A stretch of 64,000 nucleotides of DNA from Bimastos eiseni (taxonomy: Eukaryota > Annelida > Clitellata > Crassiclitellata > Lumbricidae), in NCBI GenBank assembly GCA_959347315.1, contig OY365809.1, forward strand, positions 3,392,326 through 3,456,325. The letters run 5' to 3'. The notes beneath the pieces were generated by a model that worked only from the letters and a program-made list of their open reading frames with translations, did not search any database and was not told the origin of the DNA. Position 1 is the first letter of the stretch. Every line of letters begins with the position of its first letter. Position numbers and translations under genes: made by a program. Positions 52,920-64,000 of the stretch are shown here, one piece after another.

Positions 52920-53940
52920 AACCTATCATATGACAACATACCATACCACAACATACCATATCACAACATACCACACCACAATATGCCATATCAAAACATA
53001 ACATATCCACGCCATTGCACGTCATGCCAAAACACACCATGCCACAACATACCATACCATACCACAACATACCATATCACAACATAACACACCACAATAT
53101 GCCATATCAAAACATAACATATCCACGCCATTGCACGTCATGCCAAAACACACCATGCCACAACATAACACAATCAACGTACCATACCACAACATACCAT
53201 AGCCAACATAGCACACCACAATGCCAAGCAGAAAACCATATCACAACAAACCATACCAGAACAAACCATACCAGAAACAAATCATACCACAACATACCAT
53301 ACCAGAAACAAACCATACTGCAATATACCATACCACAACATACCATACCACAACATACCATACCACAACATACCATACCACAACATGCCATACCACAGCA
53401 TACCATAACACAACATACCATACCACAACACACCATACCACAACATACCATACCACAACATACCATATCACAACATGCCATACCACAGCATACCATACCA
53501 CAACATACCATACCACAACATGCCATACCACAGCATACCATACCACAACATACCATGCCAGAAGCAAACCATACCACAACATACCATACCACAACATGCC
53601 ATACCACAGCATACCATAACACAACATTCCATACCACAGCATACCATAACACAACATACCATACCACAACATACCATACCACAACATACCATACCACAAC
53701 ATACCATACCACAACATACCATACCACAGCATACCATAACACAACATACCATACCACAACATACCATACCACAACATACCATACCACAACATACCATACA
53801 ACAACATACCATACCACAGCATGCCATACCACAGCATACCATAACACAACATTCCATACCACAACATGCCATACCACAGCATACCATACCACAACATACC
53901 ATGCCACAACACACCGTACCGCAGCACTCCTTACCACAAC
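52920..53940. repeat. 15-bp minisatellite (CATACCATACCACAA), 1 kb
   Basis: The unit is ACCATACCACAACAT with variants (CAGCAT, CATAACACAA). A block of about 112 bp (CCATATCAAAACATAACA with CACGCCATTGCACGTC) occurs twice, at 52980-53040 and 53100-53160. The 15-bp length keeps frame, so long open frames occur in several frames and on both strands; they are repeat products. Confidence 0.95.
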
Positions 53941-53942
53941 CT

Positions 53943-53967
53943 AATATATATATATATATATATATAC
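53943..53967. repeat. (TA)n microsatellite
   Basis: TATATATATATATATATATA at the edge of the 15-bp array. Confidence 0.9.
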
Positions 53968-54295
53968 AACACATCGCAAGATAGCTTAACACGACACACG
54001 ATACCGAAACATTACATAGTAGAAGACAACGCAACAGCCGCCATCTTAACCACCTGTTTCCTCGCGGTATGTGATGACTTTTCGTCGTCGACTGCTTCCA
54101 TCTTAGAATCGGGGCTGAAGACGCGAGCGCCCATTCGCTCAGACAGAGACAAAAATTATCTCGTTTCCATAAACGAACCATTTCTATGCCAACGGCAAAA
54201 TGAACAACGGCGCCGCTAAGATTTAGCGCCGTCGCCGCCGCGCAGAAGCCACATGCGCCGTCGCACGCCGGATGCATCGCTCGCCGCTCCAGCGC

Positions 54296-54302
54296 CGTAT
54301 AA
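54296..54302 (+). promoter_or_regulatory. Possible TATA box
   Basis: CGCCGTATAAAGG follows a GC-rich stretch (54200-54290, with repeated CGCCG) that stands out from the AT-rich surroundings. It sits about 155 bp before a consensus 5' splice site (ACAG|GTGAGC at about 54453). The combination is what a TATA promoter with a first exon looks like. Confidence 0.35.
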
Positions 54303-54324
54303 AGGAAATCACTGACCAGAGAAG

Positions 54325-54453
54325 TAACCAGATCAACGGCCGCTTGACCGCTTCATTGACCAAAACAAAGAGGAACGAATTGGGAGTTGTAGAAAAAGAC
54401 TTGGAAAATAATTTGGGATTACGGAGAGGAAGTCCTGTGGAAATACACAGAAC
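54325..54453 (+). other. Possible first exon of an unidentified gene
   Basis: The frame from ATG at 54272 reads MHRSPLQRRIKEITDQRSNQ and on to VEIHRTG at the donor. Transcription from the TATA at 54296 would start near 54326 and so exclude that ATG, leaving a mostly untranslated exon. No partner exon downstream was recognised within the window. Confidence 0.25.
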
Positions 54454-54459
54454 AGGTGA

Positions 54460-55015
54460 GCTATAATTGTTGATACAAGAAACAGTTAGTGTTTGGAATT
54501 GACCTGATTAAGATTTATTTCGGTTCAAAAGCAATTGTCATTTAGAGTTTGGTACTTGGCTGGTCTTTGATTGGCGCATGTGTAACTTAGTATCTGGTGG
54601 GTCTACTTGGTGGTTCTGGGATTTGTTTAATCTCACAAATAAATATATATAATATCAGTTAATTGTCGGAACGTGATAGATCAGACATTTGTTCCATTTG
54701 AAAAGCATTTGTCAGTTAGTGTTCGGTATTTGGTTCATCAGAAATTTATTCCACTTCAAGGACAATTGTTAGTTAATATTCGGAACTTGATTGATTTGGA
54801 AAAACATATGCGGGAAAGTGTGGCAACGAGGGCAGCAGCGGTCCTTCTATGAATAAACAGACCGCAAGCATAACCAAATAGGTATTAACTTCATGTGTCA
54901 TGATGATGCGTACTTTGTCCCTGTCAAATAAGATAACAGCATAACACAAACAAAACATTATAACACAAGTGTTATTTGATATTGTCCATCTTACATGTAC
55001 AATTAGTTCAGAAGT
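54460..55015. other. Non-coding stretch with loose internal repeats
   Basis: Blocks like AGCAATTGTCATTTAGAGTT and AAGCATTTGTCAGTTAGTGT recur near 54530, 54702 and 54760 at irregular spacing. No gene is supported. Confidence 0.45.
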
Positions 55016-55018
55016 GCA

Positions 55019-55197
55019 CACAGTGCGATACACGCCTTGACGGCGCAGATGCAGCAACATTGCGTAGCATTGTGCGCGAAGTACTTGTTCAAGGTATACC
55101 TACTCAGTAACTCCTCAGACGAGGATCGAACCCGTACTCTCTGCGTCACAGATTGACCGCTCCAACCAATGAGCCACCATGCCACACCATAAGACAA
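55019..55197 (-). mobile_element. tRNA-derived SINE (same family as 17355)
   Basis: The minus strand has GGCATGGTGGCTCATTGGTT, GAGCGGTCA, B box GGGTTCGATCCTCGTC, then TACCTTGAACAAGTACTTCG and CGCACAATGCTACGCAATG. Head and body align with 17360-17510. There is no tRNA-like acceptor pairing, so it is not a tRNA gene. Confidence 0.82.
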
Positions 55198-55574
55198 CAC
55201 GATATAGCATTAACAGTAGAGACACAGAGATACTTTCACACGAATGCAGGAGTACGATAAGGCTTCATTCTTATCCCCATGCCAAGCAGTTGTGTCACTC
55301 AGCGATAAAAAAAACCTAGCAGGAATCAAGTGGAGGACTGGTAGTCATCAATCTCTTGACGACGTTAGACTCCTTACGAGATGTTGACCAGAATTACAGG
55401 ATATTACGACACCAATTGACAAAACCAGTTATCAAAGCATAGACAACCAAAGGCATTGATGAGACATAGGAGTCACCAATAACTATCAACATCCAATGAA
55501 GGGTTGTTAAGCTATTATTATAGTAGATGAATGAATAATCGTCTATTTTATACCAGGGCAAATGAACGCAGATG

Positions 55575-56000
55575 GTAACAACGAAACAGACGTACGAAGG
55601 GTAATTGGATTGGATGAGTTCACAACAACTGGAAAGATGAACAGGATATGGAGATGGAAAGAAGTAACAAAGAACCCGTAGAAAACATATACTTAGACGA
55701 TGACGCAACCGGTTTTCTTATGAGTGTCGGAATGTTGAAAAATGCGAAAAAAGATGAAAATATAATTCTTTGAGCAAAAATGAGTTGGCAAAGGACGATT
55801 GCAGGAATTTCAAGACTGGGGAAACTAAAAAATACTGACATTAGACAATCAATAAGTCTGGAAGCAACTCTAGTAGACAAAGCCGCTCAAAGAACCATCG
55901 GATGATTTAGACATGTAGGGAGGATGCCAGTTGACCGAACGCGTGTTATATTACACACGATGCAACACGTGTAAGATTCGAAAGAAAAAGAAATAAGGGC
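55575..56000 (+). pseudogene. LINE ORF2 C-terminal fossil
   Basis: At about 55773-55970 the + strand reads KMSWQRTIAGISRLGKLKNT, DIRQSISLEATLVDKAAQRT, then stop and FRHVGRMPVDRTRV. This is the C-terminal pattern RxxxGISRxDKxxNxxIRxxL...RxLRWFGHVxRMxxxR of several LINE clades. The upstream part (VRRVIGLDEF near 55590) may belong to it. Stops and frame changes make it dead, and no catalytic core is present. Confidence 0.7.
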
Positions 56001-56004
56001 ACAG

Positions 56005-57250
56005 CAGGACTACCATGTATACTATAGAGACAGTATAAATTAGGACTTTACATCACCTGAACAGACACTAAAGAGAGCAATGGTCCTGACAACTGACTGA
56101 TGACAATGGAGGTCATTTATTCGTACACATAGCCAATAAATGGCTGGCGTCAGGAAATGATGAATTTTTTAAATAATAAGACACAACATGTTAATGATAT
56201 AACTTAACAGAACAGAGTGTAATTCTTCTCTTGATTGCATACAGAGGGAACCAAAGGAATGGAATCAACTTTCTCCGTCGATCAAATTCCCTTCCTTCCT
56301 TCGGTATAAGCGGCTCAATATTTCTCATTTTATTTCAAGCAATTGGATATCTAAGCGCATCTTCTGCTGGCGGCTGAGTATACGTCATTTAACGTCAATA
56401 TAAATCTTCCAAAATTTCTCGACGAAGTCCAAGTGTTTGAAAGCCAAGGAGAAACACTCAATTTGCGATTCAGATCCACATTTCGGTTTGACCTTGCGCG
56501 CGTTAGAAATTTACTAAATAAATAATAAATAGTACGGAGTAAGATAAAACAATACAATCTGAAACGTATTTTATTTTGATCAATTTTTATTTCGACAGTA
56601 AGAATATCAACAGAACATACGATGTTGCAAAGACGTCAATCCCCCCTCAGTGATGGAAGCAAACCCCCCGTTCCAAGTGTCAGGAAGGCAAGAGAATCCC
56701 CTCTAAGACTCAAAGATACGCCCCTACCTGAAATTGGAGGCACTTTCCTACCGACCCCCCACCCTATCAGGACGCCTCTGCAATGTTGAACCCTCCAAAG
56801 CCTTCACCGACAATTCAAATAATGCCGCAGTATGAGCTCACTAATGACGCCGCAAAATGAGACCAGCACTAAATGGCGAGTCAACGCTTAATAACAATCA
56901 AGATGAATAATCTTTATGGATTATGGACTTCTTTTACATAGATGGTCGTTGTAGATAGGAAGCTGTGTTGAAATGCCGATCGCTAGACGGCGATCGCTAG
57001 TTGGCGCTGTTGCCTTGTTTCTCACCAAGAGACTCTCGTCGGTAGATGGATCAAAGGTCAGCATAAGGGTCTCTAAGGCGTCATTATCTGGAATCCAACT
57101 CAGACCCCATTGACCACTGCTGTGTCTGAAGATACTTCTACCATTATACATGTGTTTAATATATCTACTGACACATTCATGTATATACTGATAGTCTTGA
57201 TAGATTTATACTCAAATAATTTATACTTACATATATATATCGAAGTGTAT
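56005..57250. other. Non-coding stretch with one short duplicated block
   Basis: The segment 56432-56485 (AGTGTTTGAAAGCCAAGGAG, AAACACTCAATTTGCG, ATTCAGATCCACAT) recurs with few changes at 57307-57360. A C-rich stretch with AACCCCCCGTTCC lies at 56640-56770. No gene is supported. Confidence 0.5.
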
Positions 57251-57254
57251 TTTT

Positions 57255-57290
57255 ATATTCTTGAATATATTTATATATATTCAAGAATAT
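57255..57290. repeat. Perfect 16-bp inverted repeat
   Basis: ATATTCTTGAATATAT, four bases, then ATATATTCAAGAATAT. It can form a hairpin or cruciform and is followed by (AT)n to 57307. Confidence 0.9.
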
Positions 57291-57414
57291 ATATATATAT
57301 ATATATAGTGTTTGAAAGCCAAGGAGGAACACTGAATTTGCGACTCAGATCCACATACGTACTTTCGTCATGTTATGAACGCTGTAGAGTTCATACCAGA
57401 TCTCTCTTACCCCT

Positions 57415-59890
57415 CTGACATTGAAAATCTATGGGCTGTAGTTTTGTTCGCAGAGCGTCGCTACTATGTGGGCGGCGTCTACCACCACCCCACGTCCCAT
57501 ATATCACCCTTCAGACCTTCTTGCGAGCCTCGCTGACACGCTGGAAGCATTCCTAACCTTCCCGTCACACCCAATAGTTATATTGGGTGGCGACTTCAAT
57601 CAGCTTCCTTCCAGTGACATCCTTGGCGTTGGCTTACTTGGAGCCTTTGCCGGGCCTTCGCACCAAGGCCACTCGCTTGATCGGTTATATACATCCGAAC
57701 CTCTCTACGATGGGTGCTCTACCATCTCCTCCTCCATTAATACTAAACACTCTGCCGTCCTCAGCAGCACGCCTTCCATAGGTGGCCCAGCCATCATCAA
57801 GGATCGAGAGGTTCAGTGCATTAGATTGCGGACGCCTGACAAGCTTGCGGCATTGCACGCCGACCTTGCTGCCTACCAGTGGCAGACTGTTGCCTCGACG
57901 GCCCCTATCGACCAAGCCTTCGACGATTTCTACACCTTCATTGGCGCAGTCCTCGATCGACATGTTCTTGAAAAGCGGATAGACATGCGACGTGCAGATC
58001 CACCTTACATGACCCCTCACCTCCGTTACCTTCTACGACGTCGAAACTATCTCTATCGCCGAGGCAGGGTGGAAAAGGCGGCTGCTCTCGCTACACGTAT
58101 TAACAATTATATCACCAACACCAACTCTGCCTCATTTGAAGGACTGGCCCTTGGCTCCCGATCACTGTGGTCTGTGGTTCGCCGAATACGTGGCGACTCC
58201 AGTGCCCCGACATCGGCTGATGGTGTTACGTGCGAGTCATTAAACAGCCATTATCAAAAAGTCTCAACTGACATCAACTACTCTGCTGCAAAAATGAAGC
58301 ATTCTGTTTCTTCACTGAACAATGATGGAACATGTATTTCTGAATTTGATGCTTTCAGATTGCTAGATGGCGCCCATGGCTCGTTAGTGGGACCTGATGG
58401 TATTCCCCTCTGATTTCTCTCTTCTATGTCCCACATACTCTGTGGCTGGGTTGCCACCCTCTTCAATCGCTCCCTAGCAAATTGTTTCACTCCGCCTCAA
58501 TGGCATGCCAGTTGCATCACCCCTGTGCCTAAAATTCCTCGTCTCGCCACTGAGGGTGATTTCCGACCGATCTCCATCACTGCTAAACTTTGCCTAATGC
58601 TCGAAAAGCTGGTTGTTAGACACCATTTTTACCCCATCTTCACTGATTCTCTGATTAACTCGGACTACACAGACCAATATGCGTTTCTTCCTTATGGTTC
58701 AACTACTGCCGCTCTGGTCTCTTTTCTCCATCTAATCCAAGATATGCTTACTACTGAACAGTACGTCCGACTCATCTCACTCGACTTCTCCAGTGCATTT
58801 GATACGGTGAGCCATGAATACCCTTTTGAACAGCTTGCTTCGTTCCCAATACCTGATTTCATCTATAACTGGGTACTCTCACTACTATCTAATCGTTCTC
58901 ATAGCACAAAGTTCAAGGGTGTCGTCTCTCTCCTCTGTTTGATTAATGCAAGGATCATCCAGGGTTCTGGCCTTGGCCCACCCAACTTTGTTATTGCCAT
59001 CTCTGGCCTCAAACTTCTCAACAGCGCCAATAAGCTGCTGAAGTATGCGGATGATTGCAATATCCTGATCCCTGCCTCAGCTATTGCATCTACCGACTCT
59101 GAGCTAGTCCACTTGCAGGCATGGGCCACCAGGTGTAATCTCAAACTTCACACATCCAAATCTAAAGAGATGATTGTTAATATACGTAGGGCCAGAGGTG
59201 ATGCCTTCCCACCCACACTGTTTGGAATCGATAGGGTGGAGGAGATGAACCTTTTGGGGGTTGTACTCACATCTAGGTTTCGCCCTGATGCACATATCGA
59301 CCAAATCTGTACTAGGGCTAATCAGTCTTTCTATGCCTTGCGCGTCCTTAGAGCCCATGGGCTTCATATCGTGGTCCTCCATGATGTTGTGCGGGCTACT
59401 ACTCTAGCCCGCCTTCTGTATGCGTCTCCAACATCGTATGGTTTCACTAATGCGACCCACCTTGCTCGCCTCAATGCTGTTGTTCGGAAGCTGGTGCGAC
59501 ACGGGATGCTCCCCTTTGAACAATTATCATTTGATGAACTCTGCGATCGAGCCGATGTCTCTCTTTTTAATTCTATCCTCTGTAACCCTGACCACATTCT
59601 AAGAAATCTTTTTCCTCCTATTAGGAGTGTGGAGCACCAGTTGCGACCGCGTGCTCACAACAGGTCTGTCCCCCGGGCTGATGATTTCACCCGGTGCGGC
59701 TTTATTATAAGATTATTGTATCAGCGCCTTAACCCCCATTGACTTTCCCTCCTGCCCGGCCCAAATACTTGTTATCCTGGCGTTTTACTTATTTTTATAA
59801 TTTCGACAGATTATGTATAAAATTATAGATGTTTTATTCACACCTGTTTTATTTGTACTTGTCGTGCGTTTGCAGACATCTTATTAAAAA
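57415..59890 (+). pseudogene. 5'-truncated LINE with nearly intact reverse transcriptase
   Basis: The copy begins inside the endonuclease (LWAVVLFAERRYYVGGVYH near 57428), with a frameshift near 57490. From 57466 one frame runs to 59742, broken only by TGA at 58411-58413. Visible in order: VILGGDFNQLPSSD, the endonuclease GDFN motif; a linker with RLRTPDKLAALHADL; the reverse transcriptase with GDFRPISITAKLCLMLEKL, SLDFSSAFDTVSHE (first catalytic Asp), RIIQGSGLGPPNFVIAISGL, LLKYADDCNIL (YADD catalytic pair) and LLGVVLTSRFRPDAHI; and the C-terminal LFNSILCNPDHILRNLFPP. After the stop a 3' UTR of about 145 bp ends in (ACTT)n at 59892-59911. RT residues are all present, so decay is recent. The clade (CR1/RTE-like) is not settled by eye. 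No target duplication was identified. Confidence 0.9.
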
Positions 59891-59911
59891 ATATACTTAC
59901 TTACTTACTTA

Positions 59912-60760
59912 TATGGGCCCTTTGACATAAACCTATATAAGTGTTGTATATATGTATACACGTATCTTGTGGTTGGTCTGCGTTTAAGACACTCTCACCC
60001 TGAGTTATTAATTTGTGTTATTTCGTCTTATGTTGTGTCCTGCTGAGGTGCGATGTGTCATGGTATGTTAAGTAGTGTCATTTTTAAGTAGTGTTTAGCA
60101 AAGTAGTATTCTATTGTGATATGGTGAGTTTGGATTAGGATGGAATAAGATGGTTGACGCAATGGTTGACTGGTAGCTTCAAGGTTTTGCGGATCGACTC
60201 TTCGAGAAATGTCCCACTAGATGTTGTTGTTCGTTGTATCATCTGTCTGTTTTGTTTTATTTATCTCCATTTCTGTCTTTATGTCATTCCCTCTGTCCTT
60301 GTGCGCCTTGCTGTCTGTGTGCAAATATGCCTACTTTTGCCTGCTTTGTATTGTGTATGTATCCTTATCTGTGTACCCGTGTTCTACGTTGTATTTGCAT
60401 TTTATTTCTGTTTCTGTTCTTAAGTCTATTTGTGTGTCTTTCTGTCTATGTCTCTATCTATCTGTCTGTCTGTCTGTGTAGGTCTGTTTGTTTCTCTCTT
60501 CGTTTCAGCATCTTATTTCTGTATGCTTCTCTGACCATGCGAGCGATAGAATCGAATGTATTACTCGTGTATCGATGTCTTTGGGTGAATGAACTGTTGA
60601 TCGATTGGGTCTACGCCACGCGCACATTGATCAGCATCTGTCAGTTCTCAGTGGAGACTTCCAGAAGAGAACAACCTTCGTAGGACAATGTCAGAGGTCA
60701 AGCGAATTGAACAACTAGATCATCATGGCTTCTCATGCATTAAACCGTCCTATAGCAACG
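59912..60760. other. Non-coding stretch with (CTGT)-rich part
   Basis: A TCTGTCTGTCTGTCTGTG run lies at 60460-60480 in pyrimidine-rich DNA. Cys/Leu/Val-rich open frames across 60154-60683 are products of TGT-rich sequence. No gene is supported. Confidence 0.45.
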
Positions 60761-60769
60761 CGATTAGTT

Positions 60770-60892
60770 GCAGCAGCAGCAGTAGCAGTAATAGTGGCAG
60801 TCAAAGTAGTGGAAGTAGTGGAAGTAGTGGAAGTAGTGGAAGTAGTGGAAGTAGTGGAATTAGTGGGAGTAGTAGTAGTATAATTAGTAAGA
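60770..60892. repeat. (AGT)n / GGAAGTAGT repeat
   Basis: GCAGCAGCAGCAGTAGCAG then five units of GGAAGTAGT. The open frame with SSGSSGSSG is a repeat product. Confidence 0.9.
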
Positions 60893-61014
60893 ATACGGTG
60901 AGAAAGAGCCGTCCATTTCACCTGCTAGAGAGAAAGTCATTGGTTGTGTAACGTCAGTGGTTCTCCTGAAAATAGTTGACGATACGACTAACGGTCGACG
61001 GAAAAAGGTTCCCG

Positions 61015-61262
61015 ACCTAACAGTTTTTATTAGCCCATTGTATTCAATAAAATAGATGTTGGATTGATGATAATAATTCCAGCTGAGATGGAAGTTGGAT
61101 TAATGAAAGTAATTCTTTCTGAATAGACGATGTATAGATGAAAATGATGCTTGATGAAATGGAACTTGAGTCATTTAAAGGTATTCTTGCTTACAAAGAA
61201 CTTGGATTGATCAAAATTATTTAAATTATTCTTGCTTAAGCAGAAATTGGAGTGTCATGCGT
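61015..61262 (+). repeat. Dispersed TTGGATTGATG-unit repeat, copy 2
   Basis: GTTGGATTGATGATAATAAT, GGAAGTTGGATTAATGAAAG and TAATTCTTTCTGAATAGACG align with 31735-31990. Confidence 0.55.
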
Positions 61263-61539
61263 TTTTATCGTCAATCCAACTTCTATTTAATCGAATACAA
61301 TAGATGAATAATAACTTCTTTGTCCATGAACTATCGTTTGCCAATAATTTGTCGGTGAGCCATTTGTCATGTAACCTCCTGGTTATGAAGTTGCAGCGAC
61401 TTTTTTCTTAGACTCGGCATATGATGCCCTGTAAGACGGCCAGTGCCACTGCCTCACCTTCTGATCCTCCCATCGTCAGTATAAGACCAGTATACTCATT
61501 ATAGTTTGAATTGACTAGGGGCGCAAATGTCTGTTAGGG

Positions 61540-61625
61540 CGGGAATCTGAACCCCCCTCTGCCTCGGGTACAAGTCGAGCGCTCAAACCACTCTGCTGTC
61601 ACTCACCATACTACCCTAAAAGGAA
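61540..61625 (-). mobile_element. tRNA-derived SINE head
   Basis: The minus strand has CAGCAGAGTGGTTTGAGCGC (A-box-like) and GGGTTCAGATTCCC (B-box-like) about 35 bp apart. The body is short or diverged. Confidence 0.5.
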
Positions 61626-61629
61626 ACCT

Positions 61630-63233
61630 AATTGGACCAAGGTTAAAGCACCCGCTGAATCCATAAATCAAAGTCAACCCCACACGTCGCCAGTCCAACT
61701 CCTTCCCATAAAAAAACAGAAGGTTGTTTCATTCCGATGCAAGCCACAGGGTTTCATTTCCGGGTCATATCTAGGTCACCTGATCCTCTCAAAACCTGTC
61801 CAGACTACGCTGCTTGCAAATCATCCGCCCCGCTTGAGCTGCGCTCGCTGCAAAAGGACACTTGTAGAGGCGACTTTTCATTAGCGATACCTCGAGACGC
61901 AGTCCGACCAGGGGCCCTTCCCTCCCGTGGGCCGTAATCACCAACCACCGCCGGCGTCTCCTATTTTCTTGCGGCATCTCGACGTACGCCCCGCAAAGAC
62001 GTTACCTCATTACGACTGCCGCTATGGCGGATATGGCACGCCGATCGTACGAAAGGAGTCCTAATTTGACGCTTGTGAATTCATCTCACATTATTGAAAG
62101 CATTCTAAAGGTATTTACATAACTACAGGTATGGCTGAGTTTCGCATTGTTGATGTTACTATGCACAGCCAAGGGACAATTGTCACTACATACTCTTTGC
62201 CATGTGTTTTCAGATATCGTACTATTTTAGACGACTTGTAACTATGTTGCTGGTATTATAATTTACACAAAAGAACATTATTGTCGAGTAATTGATGCTC
62301 AATATTTTTATTACGTTAAAAAAGGAACCGTAAAGAGGTAGGTTCCCGATAGGTGAACGCTTCTATGTACCAGAGATAGTAGTAGCAAGAAAAGACATTC
62401 CTAACTGGCAGCGTCTCAGCAGACAAAAATCCTAGACTCAATGGCCTGGGTAATATTGGACCACAATGTTCAGAATGCGAGACATGGTCAACATTTAGGA
62501 GTAACACCAACTTTCCTAACAGTTGCACGACGCACGCGCGCAGGTTTCAACAATTTTCTCAAAGGGAAGGCCAGAGCAGATGGCGCTGTAGAAGACACTC
62601 CAAATTGTCATAGGTTGCATTGAAAGCTGCCCCTCTTAATTATTACGCTGACAGTAAATATAGCGTTCACGACTCGATACTAACCATACGATAGACTTGT
62701 ACATATTATTTTCGTAATACAAAAAGCTCAAGAACAATGGTTCTGGCGGCATTGTGAGATATTGAATTGGAAATGACCCGCGATTGAGTAAACGCCTTCG
62801 ACATACGAGATTTAGTTGCTCCCAAAAGGCAATTTCGTGATCAGGAACAACCTCAAGATTAACTGTCAATCCCACTCTTCTGGAATAAGGTGACAATTTT
62901 TTTTAGAAATCCTCTTCCGCCCTCGACACATAAAGTAATCGGCGCCATAAAAACAGATCAAAAAGTCGATCGATTTTCATTACCAATATTTCACTTCACC
63001 GATTTTTACACTTGACGTTGATAATAACGATCAAAACATCATCATAGCCTTGGCCATTGAAAGAAAACTGTAAAAAAATTTGGCGCACCTATGCTGGTGG
63101 AAAAGGCGTTGAACTTTCAGACCTCACAACATGACTTCGACTCAAAAATCCATAATTTCTCGAAATTTACGCATCGGACATATAATGAATGAATTTTTCG
63201 ACCGTCGGCGCTCCATAGATCTTACATTAGAGG
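61630..63233. other. Non-coding stretch
   Basis: No gene, RNA or clean repeat is supported. The GC-richer part at 61740-62010 has open frames on both strands without recognisable domains. Confidence 0.4.
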
Positions 63234-63433
63234 NNNNNNNNNNNNNNNNNNNNNNNNNNNNNNNNNNNNNNNNNNNNNNNNNNNNNNNNNNNNNNNNNNN
63301 NNNNNNNNNNNNNNNNNNNNNNNNNNNNNNNNNNNNNNNNNNNNNNNNNNNNNNNNNNNNNNNNNNNNNNNNNNNNNNNNNNNNNNNNNNNNNNNNNNNN
63401 NNNNNNNNNNNNNNNNNNNNNNNNNNNNNNNNN
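63234..63433. other. Assembly gap, 200 N
   Basis: A run of exactly 200 N. The length looks like a placeholder, so the true distance is unknown. Frames running through it are meaningless. Confidence 1.
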
Positions 63434-63614
63434 ACTTATTTCATTCAACAAAATCATTACCAACAACAAAACAATAACTTCTTCTGTTACTTTGTGATTG
63501 ATTATGTTATCATTCATGAGGTGTTTGGATCATAAACAAATGGTATGGATAAGAATGATAAGAAGTGAAACGCTGTGAAAGCAGCAACCCAATCAATTTT
63601 ATAGTTGGTTGTCG

Positions 63615-63682
63615 CCCCACTTTGAAAACATTATCAGAGGGTCACAGGACTAAAGAGGTTGAGAACCGCTGCATTAGGCCTA
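63615..63682. mobile_element. Right end of a hAT-like element
   Basis: GGTCACAGGACTAAAGAGG followed by GTTGAGAACCGCTG matches the usual hAT right terminus (complement CAGCGGTTCTCAACC). The left end probably lies in or beyond the gap. Confidence 0.5.
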
Positions 63683-64000
63683 CCAAGAGCAACATTAAGA
63701 AACATTTAAGGTCATGTTAAGAGTGACATCAAGAATCATTGAGACAAATGATTGAGTGCCAATAGCGATATGTATGATTGGCACGCATGTAATAGCGATA
63801 AATCGCGTGGCTTAACATCAGTACCTTGTGAACTGTCATACAGAGTTCTAAAAGGATTCTTCGATCAATTGGTCGCCTGTGCAGTGAATGCAACATGGGC
63901 CCATAAAACATGGGCGCATTAAACATGGGCGCATAGGTCGATATTTAGGGAAATTTATTATGGACCTGGTAACATTATTTTGCGAGTAGAAATGCATAAT
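63683..64000. other. Non-coding end of window
   Basis: No feature recognised beyond a short duplicated AACATGGGC motif at 63890-63935. Confidence 0.4.

Noticed and set aside
53015..53944. Long open frames (up to 309 codons) on both strands
   Set aside because: They are products of the 15-bp minisatellite, whose length is a multiple of three.
60154..60683. Cys/Leu-rich frames resembling membrane proteins
   Set aside because: They come from TGT/CTGT-rich sequence, overlap in several frames and have no splice or domain support.
63131..63535. Frames through the N run
   Set aside because: They pass through a 200-N gap and cannot be read.

Overview
This is a repeat-dense eukaryotic nuclear window, almost certainly from a marine invertebrate. 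Coding exons have GT-AG introns. The rest is AT-rich non-coding DNA full of microsatellites, minisatellites, LINE fragments with microsatellite tails, tRNA-derived SINEs and small hAT-like elements. There are no operons, ribosome binding sites or prokaryotic genes. The SUEL-lectin gene and the retroposon tails of the form GCGCTATATAAAT fit an echinoderm or another invertebrate deuterostome, but I cannot fix the species and a lophotrochozoan is not excluded. A 200-bp run of N at 63234-63433 is an assembly gap.

Layout. 1-12 kb: LINE and Tc1/mariner fossils, a 618-bp inverted-repeat element nested in a LINE, dispersed repeats and a long ATCC microsatellite. 12.4-24 kb: the one well-supported host gene, on the + strand. 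Five exons (15352-15648, 16278-16682, 17680-17907, 20619-20700, 23001-23691) join in phase to encode a SUEL/rhamnose-binding lectin domain, a CUB-like domain, a CCP-like Cys module, one transmembrane helix and a 229-residue cytoplasmic tail. The signal-peptide exon is not identified; 12368-12545 is only a candidate upstream exon. 24-35 kb: no confident gene, but many copies of a short dispersed repeat and a long TATG array. 35.36-38.73 kb, minus strand: a LINE-derived element with an intact 897-codon ORF1, an ORF2 cut off after 89 codons, a 3' UTR and exact 13-bp flanking duplications. 39-43.5 kb: non-coding with repeats. 43.9-48.5 kb: a 4.6-kb array of a 13-bp minisatellite. 49-57 kb: microsatellites, a clean hAT-like element with 8-bp target duplication, a 15-bp minisatellite and a possible TATA promoter with first exon near 54.3 kb. 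57.4-59.8 kb: a 5'-truncated LINE with a nearly intact reverse transcriptase. 60-64 kb: non-coding DNA and the gap.

The main links are these. The lectin-CUB-CCP-TM exons form one gene for a cell-surface receptor-like protein. About two dozen copies of the dispersed repeat, and the ends of the ORF1-only LINE family, share the motif TGTCGTTAAACTG. This suggests, but does not prove, one retrotransposition machinery moving several non-autonomous families.
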